Shown here piece after piece: positions 52,294 through 61,386 of a DNA stretch of 64,000 bases (position 1 is its first letter; every line of letters begins with the position of its first letter). The stretch comes from Hydrogenimonas cancrithermarum. GTDB taxonomy: Bacteria > Campylobacterota > Campylobacteria > Campylobacterales > Hydrogenimonadaceae. The notes beneath the pieces are model-generated. The model did not search any database. It was not told the DNA's origin and saw only the letters and a program-made list of their open reading frames with translations. A program made the translations under genes and the position numbers. The stretch lies in assembly GCF_030296055.1 (NCBI RefSeq), contig NZ_AP027370.1:1-64000 (forward strand), given 5' to 3'.

Positions 52294-53253
52294 ATGCCAT
52301 TGGCGATTATGTGTTCCGGGGGCGATGCACCTGGAATGAATCCGGCGATCAAGAAGTTCGTCGATTATCTGTACGAAAAAGGTGAAAAACCCTATTTCGT
52401 CTACAATGGACTCGATGGGTTGATCGACGGAAAGATCCATCCCGCTACACACAAAGATGTCGGGGGCATTTTGCATAGAGGCGGTGCCATTATCCGATCG
52501 TCGCGTTCCAAACGTTTTTACGAGTATGAATATCGCAAGCAGGCATATGAAAATCTCAAAAAACACGATATTACCGGCCTCGTCGTCCTGGGTGGGGATG
52601 GATCTTTTCGTGCGATGGAGAAGATGAGTCAGGAATTTCCCCTCAATTTCGTGGGTATCCCCACGACGATCGACAACGACATCTATGGAACGGATACCTG
52701 TCTGGGTGTGGATACCGCGCTCAATGTCATACGCGACGCACTCGACAAGATTCGAGATACCGCCTCGACGTTCAGCCGTGCTTTCGTCGTCGAAGTGATG
52801 GGGCGTGAATGTGGTTATCTCGCCGTTGTTTCGGCGATCACGAGCGGTGCTGAAATCTGCCTCGTTCCGGAGGTCGATTTCAACTGGCATGTGGCGAGGG
52901 AGCATCTTAAAAGAGAGATTCGTCACGGACGCAATTATGTACTTGCTATCGTAGCGGAGGGAACGAAAATGACTTTCGATATCGCGGACTGGCTCGAAAA
53001 CGATATCGGAATGGAGACGCGGGTGACCGTACTCGGACATATCCAGCGTGGCGGAAGTCCTACGGTCAACGACCGTATGCTGGCTTTCGAATGTACGATA
53101 CGTGCTGTCGATCATCTGCTCTCCGCGACCAGTTCCAACAAAGTCGTCGTCGTGGAAAATGGAAATTTCGGAATGAAAGAGATCGATGAGATCGTCAACA
53201 ATAAATATCAGATCGACCCCGAGCTTCTAGGAATGCTCAACCGGCTCGACTGA
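52294..53253 (+). CDS. pfkA: 6-phosphofructokinase
   Basis: This 319-residue PfkA-family enzyme phosphorylates fructose 6-phosphate to the 1,6-bisphosphate. It begins AIMCSGGDAPGMNPAI, with VVLGGDGSFRAMEKM near residues 96-110 and the catalytic IPTTIDNDIYGTDTCLGVDTAL near 127-148 (residues split). VVEVMGRECGYLA lies near 166-178 and HIQRGGSPTVNDR near 250-262. The glycine after GGD favours ATP rather than pyrophosphate as donor, but the second diagnostic position is threonine, so this stays open. Campylobacter lacks this enzyme. GAAGGAG precedes the ATG. Confidence 0.93.
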   Translation: MPLAIMCSGGDAPGMNPAIKKFVDYLYEKGEKPYFVYNGLDGLIDGKIHPATHKDVGGILHRGGAIIRSSRSKRFYEYEYRKQAYENLKKHDITGLVVLGGDGSFRAMEKMSQEFPLNFVGIPTTIDNDIYGTDTCLGVDTALNVIRDALDKIRDTASTFSRAFVVEVMGRECGYLAVVSAITSGAEICLVPEVDFNWHVAREHLKREIRHGRNYVLAIVAEGTKMTFDIADWLENDIGMETRVTVLGHIQRGGSPTVNDRMLAFECTIRAVDHLLSATSSNKVVVVENGNFGMKEIDEIVNNKYQIDPELLGMLNRLD

Positions 53254-53284
53254 ACATCAATTAAAATTTGAAGAGGAGTGAAAT

Positions 53285-53563
53285 ATGATCAAAGTGACGA
53301 AAAAAGGTAAGAAAACGTGGGTAACGTTCACGACACCCGCCATTGCATGCGAATCGATCGAGATCAAAGGGAGTTGGAACGATTGGGAGGCCGAACCGAT
53401 GAAGAGAAAAAAGAGTGGTGAATTCTATATCACGAAAGTGCTTCCTACCGGAGAGAATTATGAGTTCGGCTATCTGTGTGACGGCAGGGAGTGGATGACA
53501 GAAGAGACGCTCCCGACGGTCGGAACAGTGTTCGGAAGCGAAAATTCGGTATTGAAGCTCTAA
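53285..53563 (+). CDS. Stand-alone CBM48 glycogen-binding protein
   Basis: This 92-residue protein is a single carbohydrate-binding module of the isoamylase-N/AMPK-beta type. VTFTTPAIACESIEIKGSWN (residues split near 20-35), NDWEAEPMKRKKSGEFYI and NYEFGYLCDGREWMTEE follow the family pattern, with the tryptophans that stack on alpha-glucan. No catalytic domain is attached. It lies between pfkA and the sugar nucleotide gene. It may recruit glycogen enzymes to the granule. AGAGGAG precedes the ATG. Confidence 0.88.
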   Translation: MIKVTKKGKKTWVTFTTPAIACESIEIKGSWNDWEAEPMKRKKSGEFYITKVLPTGENYEFGYLCDGREWMTEETLPTVGTVFGSENSVLKL

Positions 53564-53607
53564 TAGTTTTTCATATATTCATATAGATTTGATAAAAGGA
53601 TATTCTA

Positions 53608-56139
53608 ATGGCAAAAAAGATAAAAGCCGTCATGATGGCAGGCGGATTTGGAACCCGCATTCAACCACTGACCAATTCCGTTCCGAAACCGATGCTTCCG
53701 ATCGTGAATCTGCCAATGATGGAGCATACGCTCAACAAACTGATCGAAACGGGTATCAAAGAGGTTGTCATACTTCTCTATTTCAAACCCGAGATCATTA
53801 AAAATTATTTCGGTGATGGCAGCAAATGGGGCGTGACGATCCACTACGTCCTTCCGGACGACGACTATGGCACGGCTGGTGCGGTAGGGTTCGGCCGCGA
53901 ATATCTTGATACCACCTTCATGATTGTAAGTGGCGATCTCGTTACCGATTTCGACTTCAAAAAAATTCTTGAATATCACAAAGAGAAGCGCTCCAAACTG
54001 ACGATCACGCTCACATCCGTCGAAAACCCGCTCCAGTTCGGCGTTGTCATTGCCAACGAAGAGGGGAAGATTGAGAAATTTCTCGAAAAACCGAGTTGGG
54101 GGGAGGTGTTCAGCGACACGATCAACACCGGTATCTATATCATAGAGCCTGAAATTCTCGACTATATTCCGGTTGGAGAAAACTTCGATTTCGCAAAAGA
54201 CCTTTTTCCGCTTTTGATGCAGGAGGGGATCGACCTGATGGGCTACAATGCGACGGGGTACTGGAGGGATGTCGGAAATCCCGACAGCTACCGTGAAGTG
54301 CACGACGACATTCTCAACAGACGTCTCGAATTCAAGATACCGGGCAAAAAGATCGACTATCCCGACGGTACGCTATATCTGACGGGAGAGAGTGAGATCG
54401 ATCCGAGCGTCGAGATTATCGATACGGTCGTCATCGGAGGCAACGTCTCGATCGGAAAACGGACACGCCTGCACAATGTCGTCATCGGGGACAACGTGAC
54501 ACTCGGCAGCGAATGCCGCATTCGAAATTCGGTTCTCTGGCACGATATCACGATCGGGAAAAAGGTGGTGCTCGACAATGCGGTGATCTGCAACGAGACT
54601 CAGATAGGGGACGGCGTCTCGGCAAAAGCCGGGTTGATACTGGCAGAAGGGTGCAAGGTGGGGAAACTCGCAACCTTCGAACAGGATGTCACCGTCTGGC
54701 CCGGCAAAGAGATCGAACCGGCGGCCATCGTCAACAACAATGTCGTCTGGGGCACACGCTACCGAAACACGATTTTCGAAAACGGCAGTATTACCGGAAA
54801 AAGCAATATCGAAATCAGCTGTGACATGGCCTGTAAAATCGGAGAAGCGTTCGGATCGCAACTGCCGATGGGCAGCAAAGTTCTCGTCGGCCGCGATTAC
54901 GACAAAAGCCCGCGTATGATAAAACGTGCCTTTGTCGGCGGGCTACTCGCGACAGGTGTCGAAGTGCTCGATCTGCGCGACGTACCGCCAGCTGTGTTGC
55001 GCTATAACATCCAAAGAGACGATTCGATCGTCGCCGGAGCCTATTTCAGAAAAAACCTGAACGATCCGGCCAGTATCGACATCACCCTCTACAACGAAGA
55101 GGGGCTGCGCCTTGACGGAAACAGTGCCAAAGCGGTCGAAAAAACCTTTTTCAAAGAGGATTTCAGACGTGTCGACTACACTGAAATAGGAAAGATTCAC
55201 GACAGTGAGTTTTACCGAAAGGAAGAGTGCCTGAGCTATAAAGCGGCACTTGAAAATTCGATCGATCACAAGATCGTAAAAAGCGGCGGTTTCCGTATCG
55301 CCGTCGATTTGATGTTCGGCATTACCAAAGAGGTCTTTCCTCAAATCATGACCGACCTGCAGATCGACAATATCATACTCAATGCCTATACCGATGCGAG
55401 AAAACTGGCCAATATACAGCATCACAAGATCAAATCGAAGCAGGATATTTCCGCCATCGTGAAAAATCTCGGCCTCGACATGGGGATACTCATCTATCCC
55501 CACGGACAGCGTCTGACACTTGTGACGGACCGGGGCGAGATACTCGACAAAGTCGAAGCGTTGACGGCCGTGCTCAAATTGATGGATATGCAGGCCGCTT
55601 CGGAAGGGAAAAAGATGCGTGTTTTCCTGCCGACATGGGCACCCGACCTGATGGATCCCTCCTATAGACATCTGATGATCAAACGTGGAAAGTACGCCAA
55701 CTTCAAAGCATCCACATTGAAACGGTTCGATCTGATCGCAACGATCGACGGAAACTACGCCTTTACCGAATTTTCTCTCCATCGCGACGCGATGTATGCG
55801 AGTCTCAAGATCATGGAGCTTCTGACACGTCACAACTTGAAACTTTCCGATATCGCGAAGGGGATGACGCACTTTTTCTACCAGACATGCCGTATTCCAT
55901 GTCCACAGTCGATGAAGGGAAAAATGATGCGGAAATTCCTGGAGTATGCCAAAGGAAAGCGTGCTTCCACAGTCGACGGTGTCAAGATATGGGAGAACGA
56001 CAGCGATTGGATTCTGATGATTCCCGACCAGTACAGCGAACATCTCAATCTCTATATTCAGGCAGCCGACAAAGAGAAAGGGATGATGCTTCACGACACC
56101 TACGGAAAAATGATCGAAGAATGGATGCAAAACAGCTAA
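53608..56139 (+). CDS. Sugar-1-phosphate nucleotidyltransferase fused to a degenerate phosphohexomutase domain
   Basis: This 843-residue fusion has three parts. Residues 1-235 are a nucleotidyltransferase with MAGGFGTRIQPLTNSVPKP near 9-27 and MIVSGDLVTDFDF near 109-121. Residues 255-370 are a left-handed beta-helix of hexapeptides (such as VVIGGNVSIGKRTRLHNVVI). Residues 385-840 are phosphomannomutase-like, with GRDYDKSPRMIKRAFVGG near 429. In active mutases the next landmark is TASHNP with the phosphoserine; here the region reads YFRKNLNDPASIDITLYNEEG, with no such serine. It probably makes an NDP-sugar, perhaps the glucosyl donor for GlgA, since no glgC is in the window. The GH57 gene starts directly after the stop. 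Confidence 0.87.
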   Translation: MAKKIKAVMMAGGFGTRIQPLTNSVPKPMLPIVNLPMMEHTLNKLIETGIKEVVILLYFKPEIIKNYFGDGSKWGVTIHYVLPDDDYGTAGAVGFGREYLDTTFMIVSGDLVTDFDFKKILEYHKEKRSKLTITLTSVENPLQFGVVIANEEGKIEKFLEKPSWGEVFSDTINTGIYIIEPEILDYIPVGENFDFAKDLFPLLMQEGIDLMGYNATGYWRDVGNPDSYREVHDDILNRRLEFKIPGKKIDYPDGTLYLTGESEIDPSVEIIDTVVIGGNVSIGKRTRLHNVVIGDNVTLGSECRIRNSVLWHDITIGKKVVLDNAVICNETQIGDGVSAKAGLILAEGCKVGKLATFEQDVTVWPGKEIEPAAIVNNNVVWGTRYRNTIFENGSITGKSNIEISCDMACKIGEAFGSQLPMGSKVLVGRDYDKSPRMIKRAFVGGLLATGVEVLDLRDVPPAVLRYNIQRDDSIVAGAYFRKNLNDPASIDITLYNEEGLRLDGNSAKAVEKTFFKEDFRRVDYTEIGKIHDSEFYRKEECLSYKAALENSIDHKIVKSGGFRIAVDLMFGITKEVFPQIMTDLQIDNIILNAYTDARKLANIQHHKIKSKQDISAIVKNLGLDMGILIYPHGQRLTLVTDRGEILDKVEALTAVLKLMDMQAASEGKKMRVFLPTWAPDLMDPSYRHLMIKRGKYANFKASTLKRFDLIATIDGNYAFTEFSLHRDAMYASLKIMELLTRHNLKLSDIAKGMTHFFYQTCRIPCPQSMKGKMMRKFLEYAKGKRASTVDGVKIWENDSDWILMIPDQYSEHLNLYIQAADKEKGMMLHDTYGKMIEEWMQNS

Positions 56140-58158
56140 ATGGTTGACCTCTCCTTTTTCTGGCATATGCATCAACCCGACTACCGCAACGGAGAGGGTG
56201 TGATGCGAATGCCGTGGGTTTTTTTACATGCGATCAAAGACTACTACGACATGCCGTGGATACTTTCGCGTTTTCCTCGTCTGAAAGCATCGTTCAACGT
56301 TACGCCTCCTCTGATAGAGCAGCTGCTACTTTATGAAAAAGAGGGCGTCGAGAGTGACCACTTTTTGTCACTATGGGCCAAATCGCCCCAATCGTTGAGT
56401 AGCGACGAATATGAGTGGGTTTTGAAAATCTGTAGAAGCAGCCAGTTTGAAACGATGGTCAAACCACTTCCACGCTATGCGGAGCTTTATGAAAAAAAGA
56501 GGCTGAACGCGGATGAATATGTCGAGTTCGAAGTGCTGTTCATGCTCGCGTGGTGCGGTAACTATCTTCGAAAAGATAACGAACACATCGCCACGCTGCT
56601 TAAAAAGGGAAGAGGGTATGACGCCAGGGACAAAGCGCTTTTAATCGAAACGCTTCTTTCATTCATTCCCAAAATTCTTCCATTTTACGGAGAACTTTTG
56701 AAAAAAGGACAGGTTTCGCTGGCGACTACACCGCTCAACCATCCTATTCTCCCTCTTCTTCTCGACATGAACAACGCCAAGATCGCCAATCCGAAGACGG
56801 CCATCCCTTCCGATCCACTCTCCCTGGAAGGGGATGCGAAGGCACAAGTCGAGCGTGCCGTCGTACTCTACAAAGAGCTTTTCGGCCTCTCCCCTACCGG
56901 ATTCTGGCCGGCAGAAGGGGCGGTGGACGAAAAAAGCGTTGCCATCTACAAATCGCACGGTATCCGCTGGATCGCCACGGACGAAGCGATTCTGTTCAGA
57001 TCGCTTGGCTGCGATACACGAGAGGCACTCTACAGGCGGTATGGCTACGACAACCTTTTCATCGCTTTCAGGGACCACTTCCTGAGTGACCTCATCGGCT
57101 TCACCTACCGCTTCTGGGATGCCGAAAAAGCTGCGGAGGATTTCGTCTCACATTTGCACACGATCGGAGAGAGATACGGCGACGCTGCCATTTCGGTGAT
57201 TCTCGACGGTGAAAATGCATGGGAGTTCTACCGAAACAACGGCTACGACTTTTTCGATGCACTCTATACGAAACTCGACGATACGCAGTGGTGCCGGACA
57301 GTCACGATGGATGAAACGGCAGAGAAAGGTTTCGAAACGCTGCCGAAGATTCATCCTGGATCGTGGATCTACAGTACATTCGACACGTGGGTCGGACATC
57401 CGCAGAAAAATACGGCATGGGAGCGCATCTACCAGACGAAACGTGACTATCTGCGGCATGAAGGGCGGCTGGATGAGCGGCAAAAAGCGGCCATCACGGA
57501 CCACTTCCTTGCCGCCGAATGTTCTGACTGGTTCTGGTGGTACGGCGATGATCACTTTACCGACTATGCCGACGAATTTGACCGTCTTTTTCGAAATCAT
57601 CTGATCGAGATCTACCGTCTGATGGATGTTGCGCCCCCTGCAAATCTCTTTCAGCCCATCGCCGGAGAGAGAGACTTGCATGCACTGATGAGCGAACCGA
57701 AATTTCCGATCCATCCGACGATCGACGGCCGGATCAGCTCCTTTTTCGAATGGCTGGGCAGTGGCATGATGGATGAAGGCCGCCTCTTCTCGACAATGGA
57801 CAAAGTGCGAGGCCCCATCGAAACCATCTACTGGGGCGAAAACGGCGGTGCCGTCTATCTACGTCTCGACGGCGATATGGAAAAACTGAAAAGATCGGGC
57901 GTTTTGCATATCTATATCGATGAGCTCGACACTCCGATCGACCTGGCGGCGGCAGACGCTCCTTTGCATGGCGATATCTCGTTTGCGGTGGGCGATATTG
58001 TGGAGATTGCACTCTCCAAACGGATCTTCCGCGGAATGAACAAGATTCATCTGCGTATCGAAGTGGAACTTGATGGCCAGGTCGTCCAGACGCTTCCGGG
58101 AGTGTCGGAACTGGGCATCGACCTGCAGGATGATTTTTCCGAAAACTGGTTTGTATAG
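56140..58158 (+). CDS. Glycoside hydrolase family 57 protein
   Basis: This 672-residue GH57 enzyme begins LSFFWHMHQPDYRNGEG, with the family HQP motif. PTGFWPAEGAVDEKSV near residues 257-272 holds the likely nucleophile glutamate, and ILDGENAWEFYRNNGY near 350-365 is the downstream acidic motif. The C-terminal quarter, after about residue 520, is beta-rich and may bind glucan. GH57 members include alpha-amylases, amylopullulanases and branching enzymes. The neighbours point to glycogen breakdown or remodelling. The start codon directly follows the stop of the preceding gene. Confidence 0.9.
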   Translation: MVDLSFFWHMHQPDYRNGEGVMRMPWVFLHAIKDYYDMPWILSRFPRLKASFNVTPPLIEQLLLYEKEGVESDHFLSLWAKSPQSLSSDEYEWVLKICRSSQFETMVKPLPRYAELYEKKRLNADEYVEFEVLFMLAWCGNYLRKDNEHIATLLKKGRGYDARDKALLIETLLSFIPKILPFYGELLKKGQVSLATTPLNHPILPLLLDMNNAKIANPKTAIPSDPLSLEGDAKAQVERAVVLYKELFGLSPTGFWPAEGAVDEKSVAIYKSHGIRWIATDEAILFRSLGCDTREALYRRYGYDNLFIAFRDHFLSDLIGFTYRFWDAEKAAEDFVSHLHTIGERYGDAAISVILDGENAWEFYRNNGYDFFDALYTKLDDTQWCRTVTMDETAEKGFETLPKIHPGSWIYSTFDTWVGHPQKNTAWERIYQTKRDYLRHEGRLDERQKAAITDHFLAAECSDWFWWYGDDHFTDYADEFDRLFRNHLIEIYRLMDVAPPANLFQPIAGERDLHALMSEPKFPIHPTIDGRISSFFEWLGSGMMDEGRLFSTMDKVRGPIETIYWGENGGAVYLRLDGDMEKLKRSGVLHIYIDELDTPIDLAAADAPLHGDISFAVGDIVEIALSKRIFRGMNKIHLRIEVELDGQVVQTLPGVSELGIDLQDDFSENWFV

Positions 58159-58251
58159 GAGACTGGCATGAAGCGTTCATGAGGGTTGCCGATGTCGTTC
58201 GGGCACCATACCGCCAAGAATGGATGAAAATCTGAATGTTTCATTTACGCC

Positions 58252-58297
58252 GCAAGGCGAAGATTCGGTAAGAGGAGTTTTTACCGGGAAGCCTTGC
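58252..58297 (+). promoter_or_regulatory. Compact two-stem RNA structure in front of the second GH57 gene
   Basis: GCAAGGC (58252-58258) pairs with GCCTTGC (58291-58297). Within it CGGTAA (58266-58271) pairs with TTACCG (58281-58286) and can extend by G-T pairs on both sides. The asymmetric inner loop is GAAGATT against GGAA. It ends about ten bases before the ribosome site of the next gene. The rest of the 161-base spacer (58159-58319) holds only very short frames. No known riboswitch class comes to mind. Confidence 0.5.
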
Positions 58298-58319
58298 TTC
58301 AGAAAAAGGAGATTTACAC

Positions 58320-60362
58320 GTGAAAGATGAAAAGACGGCGCTGCTCTTTGGCGTCCATATGCACCAGCCGGTGGACAATTTCGACGAGGCGATCGAACGG
58401 GCGGTCGAAAGCTGCTATGCCCCTTTTTTCCGTACGATGAGAAAATATCCGGCATTCAAATTCAGCGTTCACTGCAGTGGTTGGCTTCTCGAGAAGATCC
58501 GCCGCTGTTATCCCGATGTTTTCGAAGATATGAAGAGGTTGAGCGAATGTGGATCGATCGAGTTTTTGACGGCGGGGTATTTCGAACCTATCCTCAGCGC
58601 CATCCCTTCTCGCGACCGGATCGGCCAGATCGAGAAACTCTCCCGTACGATCGAAAAAAACTTCGCCCAGACTCCTACCGGACTCTGGCTGACCGAAAGG
58701 GTGTGGGAATCGGGGCTCATTCCCGACCTCACGCGTGCAGGTGTCAGGTATGCGCTTGTCGATGACTACCATTTCATCGCGGCAGGTTTTGAAAAAGAGC
58801 AGCTTGGCGGATACTACCACAGCGAAGATAGCGGCGAGAAAATCGCACTCTTTCCGATATCCCAGGCGCTTCGCTACGCTCTGCCGTTCAAACCTGTCGA
58901 AACGGCCATCGGGGCGATCAAAGCGTGCCGGCGCGATCCGGGAGATGCCGCCATCATCTTCGACGATGCGGAAAAATTCGGTATGTGGCCGGGAACGCAC
59001 CACTGGGTCTATGAAAAAGGGTGGCTCGAAGCCTTCGTCGAAGCCGTGCTGAATGACGAGGTGATCGAGACGATGCACTACAAAACCTATCTTTCGCAAA
59101 ACCGTGCGAAAGGTATCGCCTACCTTCCAAATGTCTCCTATTACGAAATGGGAGAGTGGAGTCTGAAAGCCGACGACGCACTGGCGCTGGAGCGGTTCAA
59201 AACGGAGATGGGAGAGGCGCGTTTCGAAAGAGAAGGGAAAAAGTTCCTCAAAGGCGGTATCTGGAAAAATTTCTTCGTCAAGTATGAAGAGTCCAACCGC
59301 CTTCACAAACGGATGATCGAATGTTCCAAGGCAGATCTCGGCAAACCGGAATATCTCGAAAAACTCTATGCCCTGCAGACCAACGATGTCTTCTGGCACG
59401 GCGTTTTTGGCGGCCTCTACCTGCCCAACCTCCGCGACAACGCCTATCGCTACCTCATCGCGTGCGAAAACATGCGGTACGGAAAAAGGAGGGTCGTCGA
59501 AACAGCCGACATCAATATGAACGGGTATGAAGAGGTCAAGTATGTCGGAGAAAATGTCATCATGCGTTTCGACAGCAGATTCGGCGGCCAGATGGTGGAG
59601 TTCGACGACAGGAAGAGCCATTTCAATTTCCAAAACGTTTTGACCCGGCGAAAAGAGGCATACCACGAAAAGCTGTTGCAGGAGCAGGCGTCGCGAAAAG
59701 CCGAAGAGAGCGGCTCGGAAGAGGGTATCAGCACCATTCACACCGCTTCGCACGTGATCGACGAAGAGGTCAGAACGGCGCTCGTCTACGACTGGTATCT
59801 AAAAAACTCTTTCGTCGACCATATCAGTGATCATTCGCTGGATCTCGAGAGTTTCAGGCAGTGCAGCTTCCGTGAATTTTCCGATTTCGCCAATCAACCT
59901 TTCGATATGAAAGCCGACAAGAAAGGGGTGACATTTGTCCGTAGCGGTGGTATCTACGATGAGACGGCCTGTCCGGCACGTCTGCAGAAGCGGTTTGACT
60001 TCCTCCCTGACGGGACCGAATTTTCAATCGATCTCAAGAGCGACAATAGCCACATTTACGAGTATGGAATGGAGTTCAACTTCCATTTCGCAAACCTTTC
60101 GGACGTCTTTCTCAACGGTGAACGTTTCGGCCCTGGGGCGCATCACGAACTCAAGAGTTTCTCGCTTGAGGATCCCTATACCCGAAGATGCCTCATTTTT
60201 GAACTTGACCATTTCTTTACGCTTCTGGCCACACCGCTTCAGACCGTTTCCCAAAGTGAACAGGGGTTCGACCTGATGACGCAGGGTGTGAGCCTTATGG
60301 CGGTACTACCATTTTCCGGAAAGATGCGGGTGAGTGGTTCACTGAAGGTGCGCAATGTCTGA
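58320..60362 (+). CDS. GH57 4-alpha-glucanotransferase / alpha-amylase with DUF1925-DUF1926 region
   Basis: This 680-residue protein resembles the Thermococcus litoralis 4-alpha-glucanotransferase (about 659 residues). FGVHMHQPVDNFDEA lies near residues 11-25. WLTERVWESGL near 123-133 holds the nucleophile glutamate, and AIIFDDAEKFGMWPGTHHWV near 210-229 holds the acid aspartate. A DUF1925-like middle and a beta-sandwich DUF1926-like end (from about 395) follow. It should transfer or cleave alpha-1,4-glucan chains. The start is GTG with AAAAGGAG upstream, right after a folded leader. Its end overlaps the GalT-like gene by eight bases. Confidence 0.9.
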   Translation: MKDEKTALLFGVHMHQPVDNFDEAIERAVESCYAPFFRTMRKYPAFKFSVHCSGWLLEKIRRCYPDVFEDMKRLSECGSIEFLTAGYFEPILSAIPSRDRIGQIEKLSRTIEKNFAQTPTGLWLTERVWESGLIPDLTRAGVRYALVDDYHFIAAGFEKEQLGGYYHSEDSGEKIALFPISQALRYALPFKPVETAIGAIKACRRDPGDAAIIFDDAEKFGMWPGTHHWVYEKGWLEAFVEAVLNDEVIETMHYKTYLSQNRAKGIAYLPNVSYYEMGEWSLKADDALALERFKTEMGEARFEREGKKFLKGGIWKNFFVKYEESNRLHKRMIECSKADLGKPEYLEKLYALQTNDVFWHGVFGGLYLPNLRDNAYRYLIACENMRYGKRRVVETADINMNGYEEVKYVGENVIMRFDSRFGGQMVEFDDRKSHFNFQNVLTRRKEAYHEKLLQEQASRKAEESGSEEGISTIHTASHVIDEEVRTALVYDWYLKNSFVDHISDHSLDLESFRQCSFREFSDFANQPFDMKADKKGVTFVRSGGIYDETACPARLQKRFDFLPDGTEFSIDLKSDNSHIYEYGMEFNFHFANLSDVFLNGERFGPGAHHELKSFSLEDPYTRRCLIFELDHFFTLLATPLQTVSQSEQGFDLMTQGVSLMAVLPFSGKMRVSGSLKVRNV

Positions 60363-61386
60363 AATCCGTTACGATCTGATCCATGACGACTACACACTGA
60401 TCGCACCGGAACGGCTCCATCGTCCCGACTGTTCGAAGCCGCACAATGTGCCGATGGAAACACCGAAAACCTGTCCGTTCTGCGAAGGGCACGAGGCGAT
60501 GACACCGCCGGAGATCTTCGCCTTGCGCCAGAACGAACCCAATACGCCCGGATGGAAAACCCGCGTCGTTCCGAACCTCTACAAAGCGGTGCAGATCGAA
60601 GCACCCTGGAGAAGCGAAGAGGTTGGTATATTTGAAAAATGGGAAGGTTTCGGGGCACACGAAGTGATCGTCGATACCCCGCGCCATCTGCTTCGGATGG
60701 ATGCATGGAGCGAAGAAGAGTTTTTCAACTGGTTCTACACGATGCGGGTTCGCCTCAACGATCTGAAAAACGATCTGCGGCTCGTCTATTTTTCGCTCTT
60801 TAAAAACCACGGCCATTACGGTGCCGCGACCCAGCCGCATCCGCATACCCAGCTTATCGCTCTGCCCGTCGTTCCAAAGCGGGAACTTCAGATGCTGCAT
60901 CACGCCTACGATTTCTACCGGATGCACGGCCATTCACTTTTCGAGAGTCTTCTCGCGCAGGAGCGCAGAAGCGGCGAACGTATTGTCGTCGAAAACGACA
61001 CCTTCATCGCACTCTGTCCCTATGCATCCGCTTTCGCATTCGAAGTGGCGATCTTTTCGAAAGAGCCCAGGCCCGCGCTCAGCGACCTCGACGACATGCA
61101 TCTGATGGAACTTGGAAAAGTGTTGAGAAATGTTATGGAAGCCCTTTACGACCAACTGGACGATTTCGATTTCAATATCACCATCAACACACCGCCGATG
61201 CAGAAAAACAGCGTCACGGAAGATTTTTTCGATGATATTCCGAAGATGTGGCGTTTCGGTCTGCGTATCATCCCCCGCCTCTTCAGACTCGGCGGTTTCG
61301 AACTCGGAAGCGGTATGAAAATCAACCCGGTCGCACCGGAAGAGGCGGCATCGCTGCTTCGCGGAAGTCTTAAGGAGAATCGATGA
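60355..61386 (+). CDS. GalT/HIT-family hexose-1-phosphate nucleotidylyltransferase
   Basis: This 343-residue protein is of the galactose-1-phosphate uridylyltransferase superfamily. A zinc pair CPFCEGHEAMTPPE lies near residues 40-53, and the catalytic histidine motif QPHPHTQLIALP near 160-171. KNSVTEDFFDDIP lies near the C-terminus. There are no other galactose genes here, so a role with glucose 1-phosphate and ADP- or UDP-glucose is more likely, like the plant ADP-glucose phosphorylase of the same fold. It overlaps both neighbours, so it is part of the glycogen operon. Confidence 0.85.
   Translation: MSEIRYDLIHDDYTLIAPERLHRPDCSKPHNVPMETPKTCPFCEGHEAMTPPEIFALRQNEPNTPGWKTRVVPNLYKAVQIEAPWRSEEVGIFEKWEGFGAHEVIVDTPRHLLRMDAWSEEEFFNWFYTMRVRLNDLKNDLRLVYFSLFKNHGHYGAATQPHPHTQLIALPVVPKRELQMLHHAYDFYRMHGHSLFESLLAQERRSGERIVVENDTFIALCPYASAFAFEVAIFSKEPRPALSDLDDMHLMELGKVLRNVMEALYDQLDDFDFNITINTPPMQKNSVTEDFFDDIPKMWRFGLRIIPRLFRLGGFELGSGMKINPVAPEEAASLLRGSLKENR

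Noticed and set aside
58159-58260. Tiny open frames (four and eighteen codons) between the GH57 genes
   Set aside because: They are too short to support. An AGGAG precedes the first, but no conserved feature is seen.
58314-59753. 479-codon minus-strand frame opposite the second GH57 gene
   Set aside because: The plus strand carries the catalytic GH57 motifs. The antisense product shows no domain.
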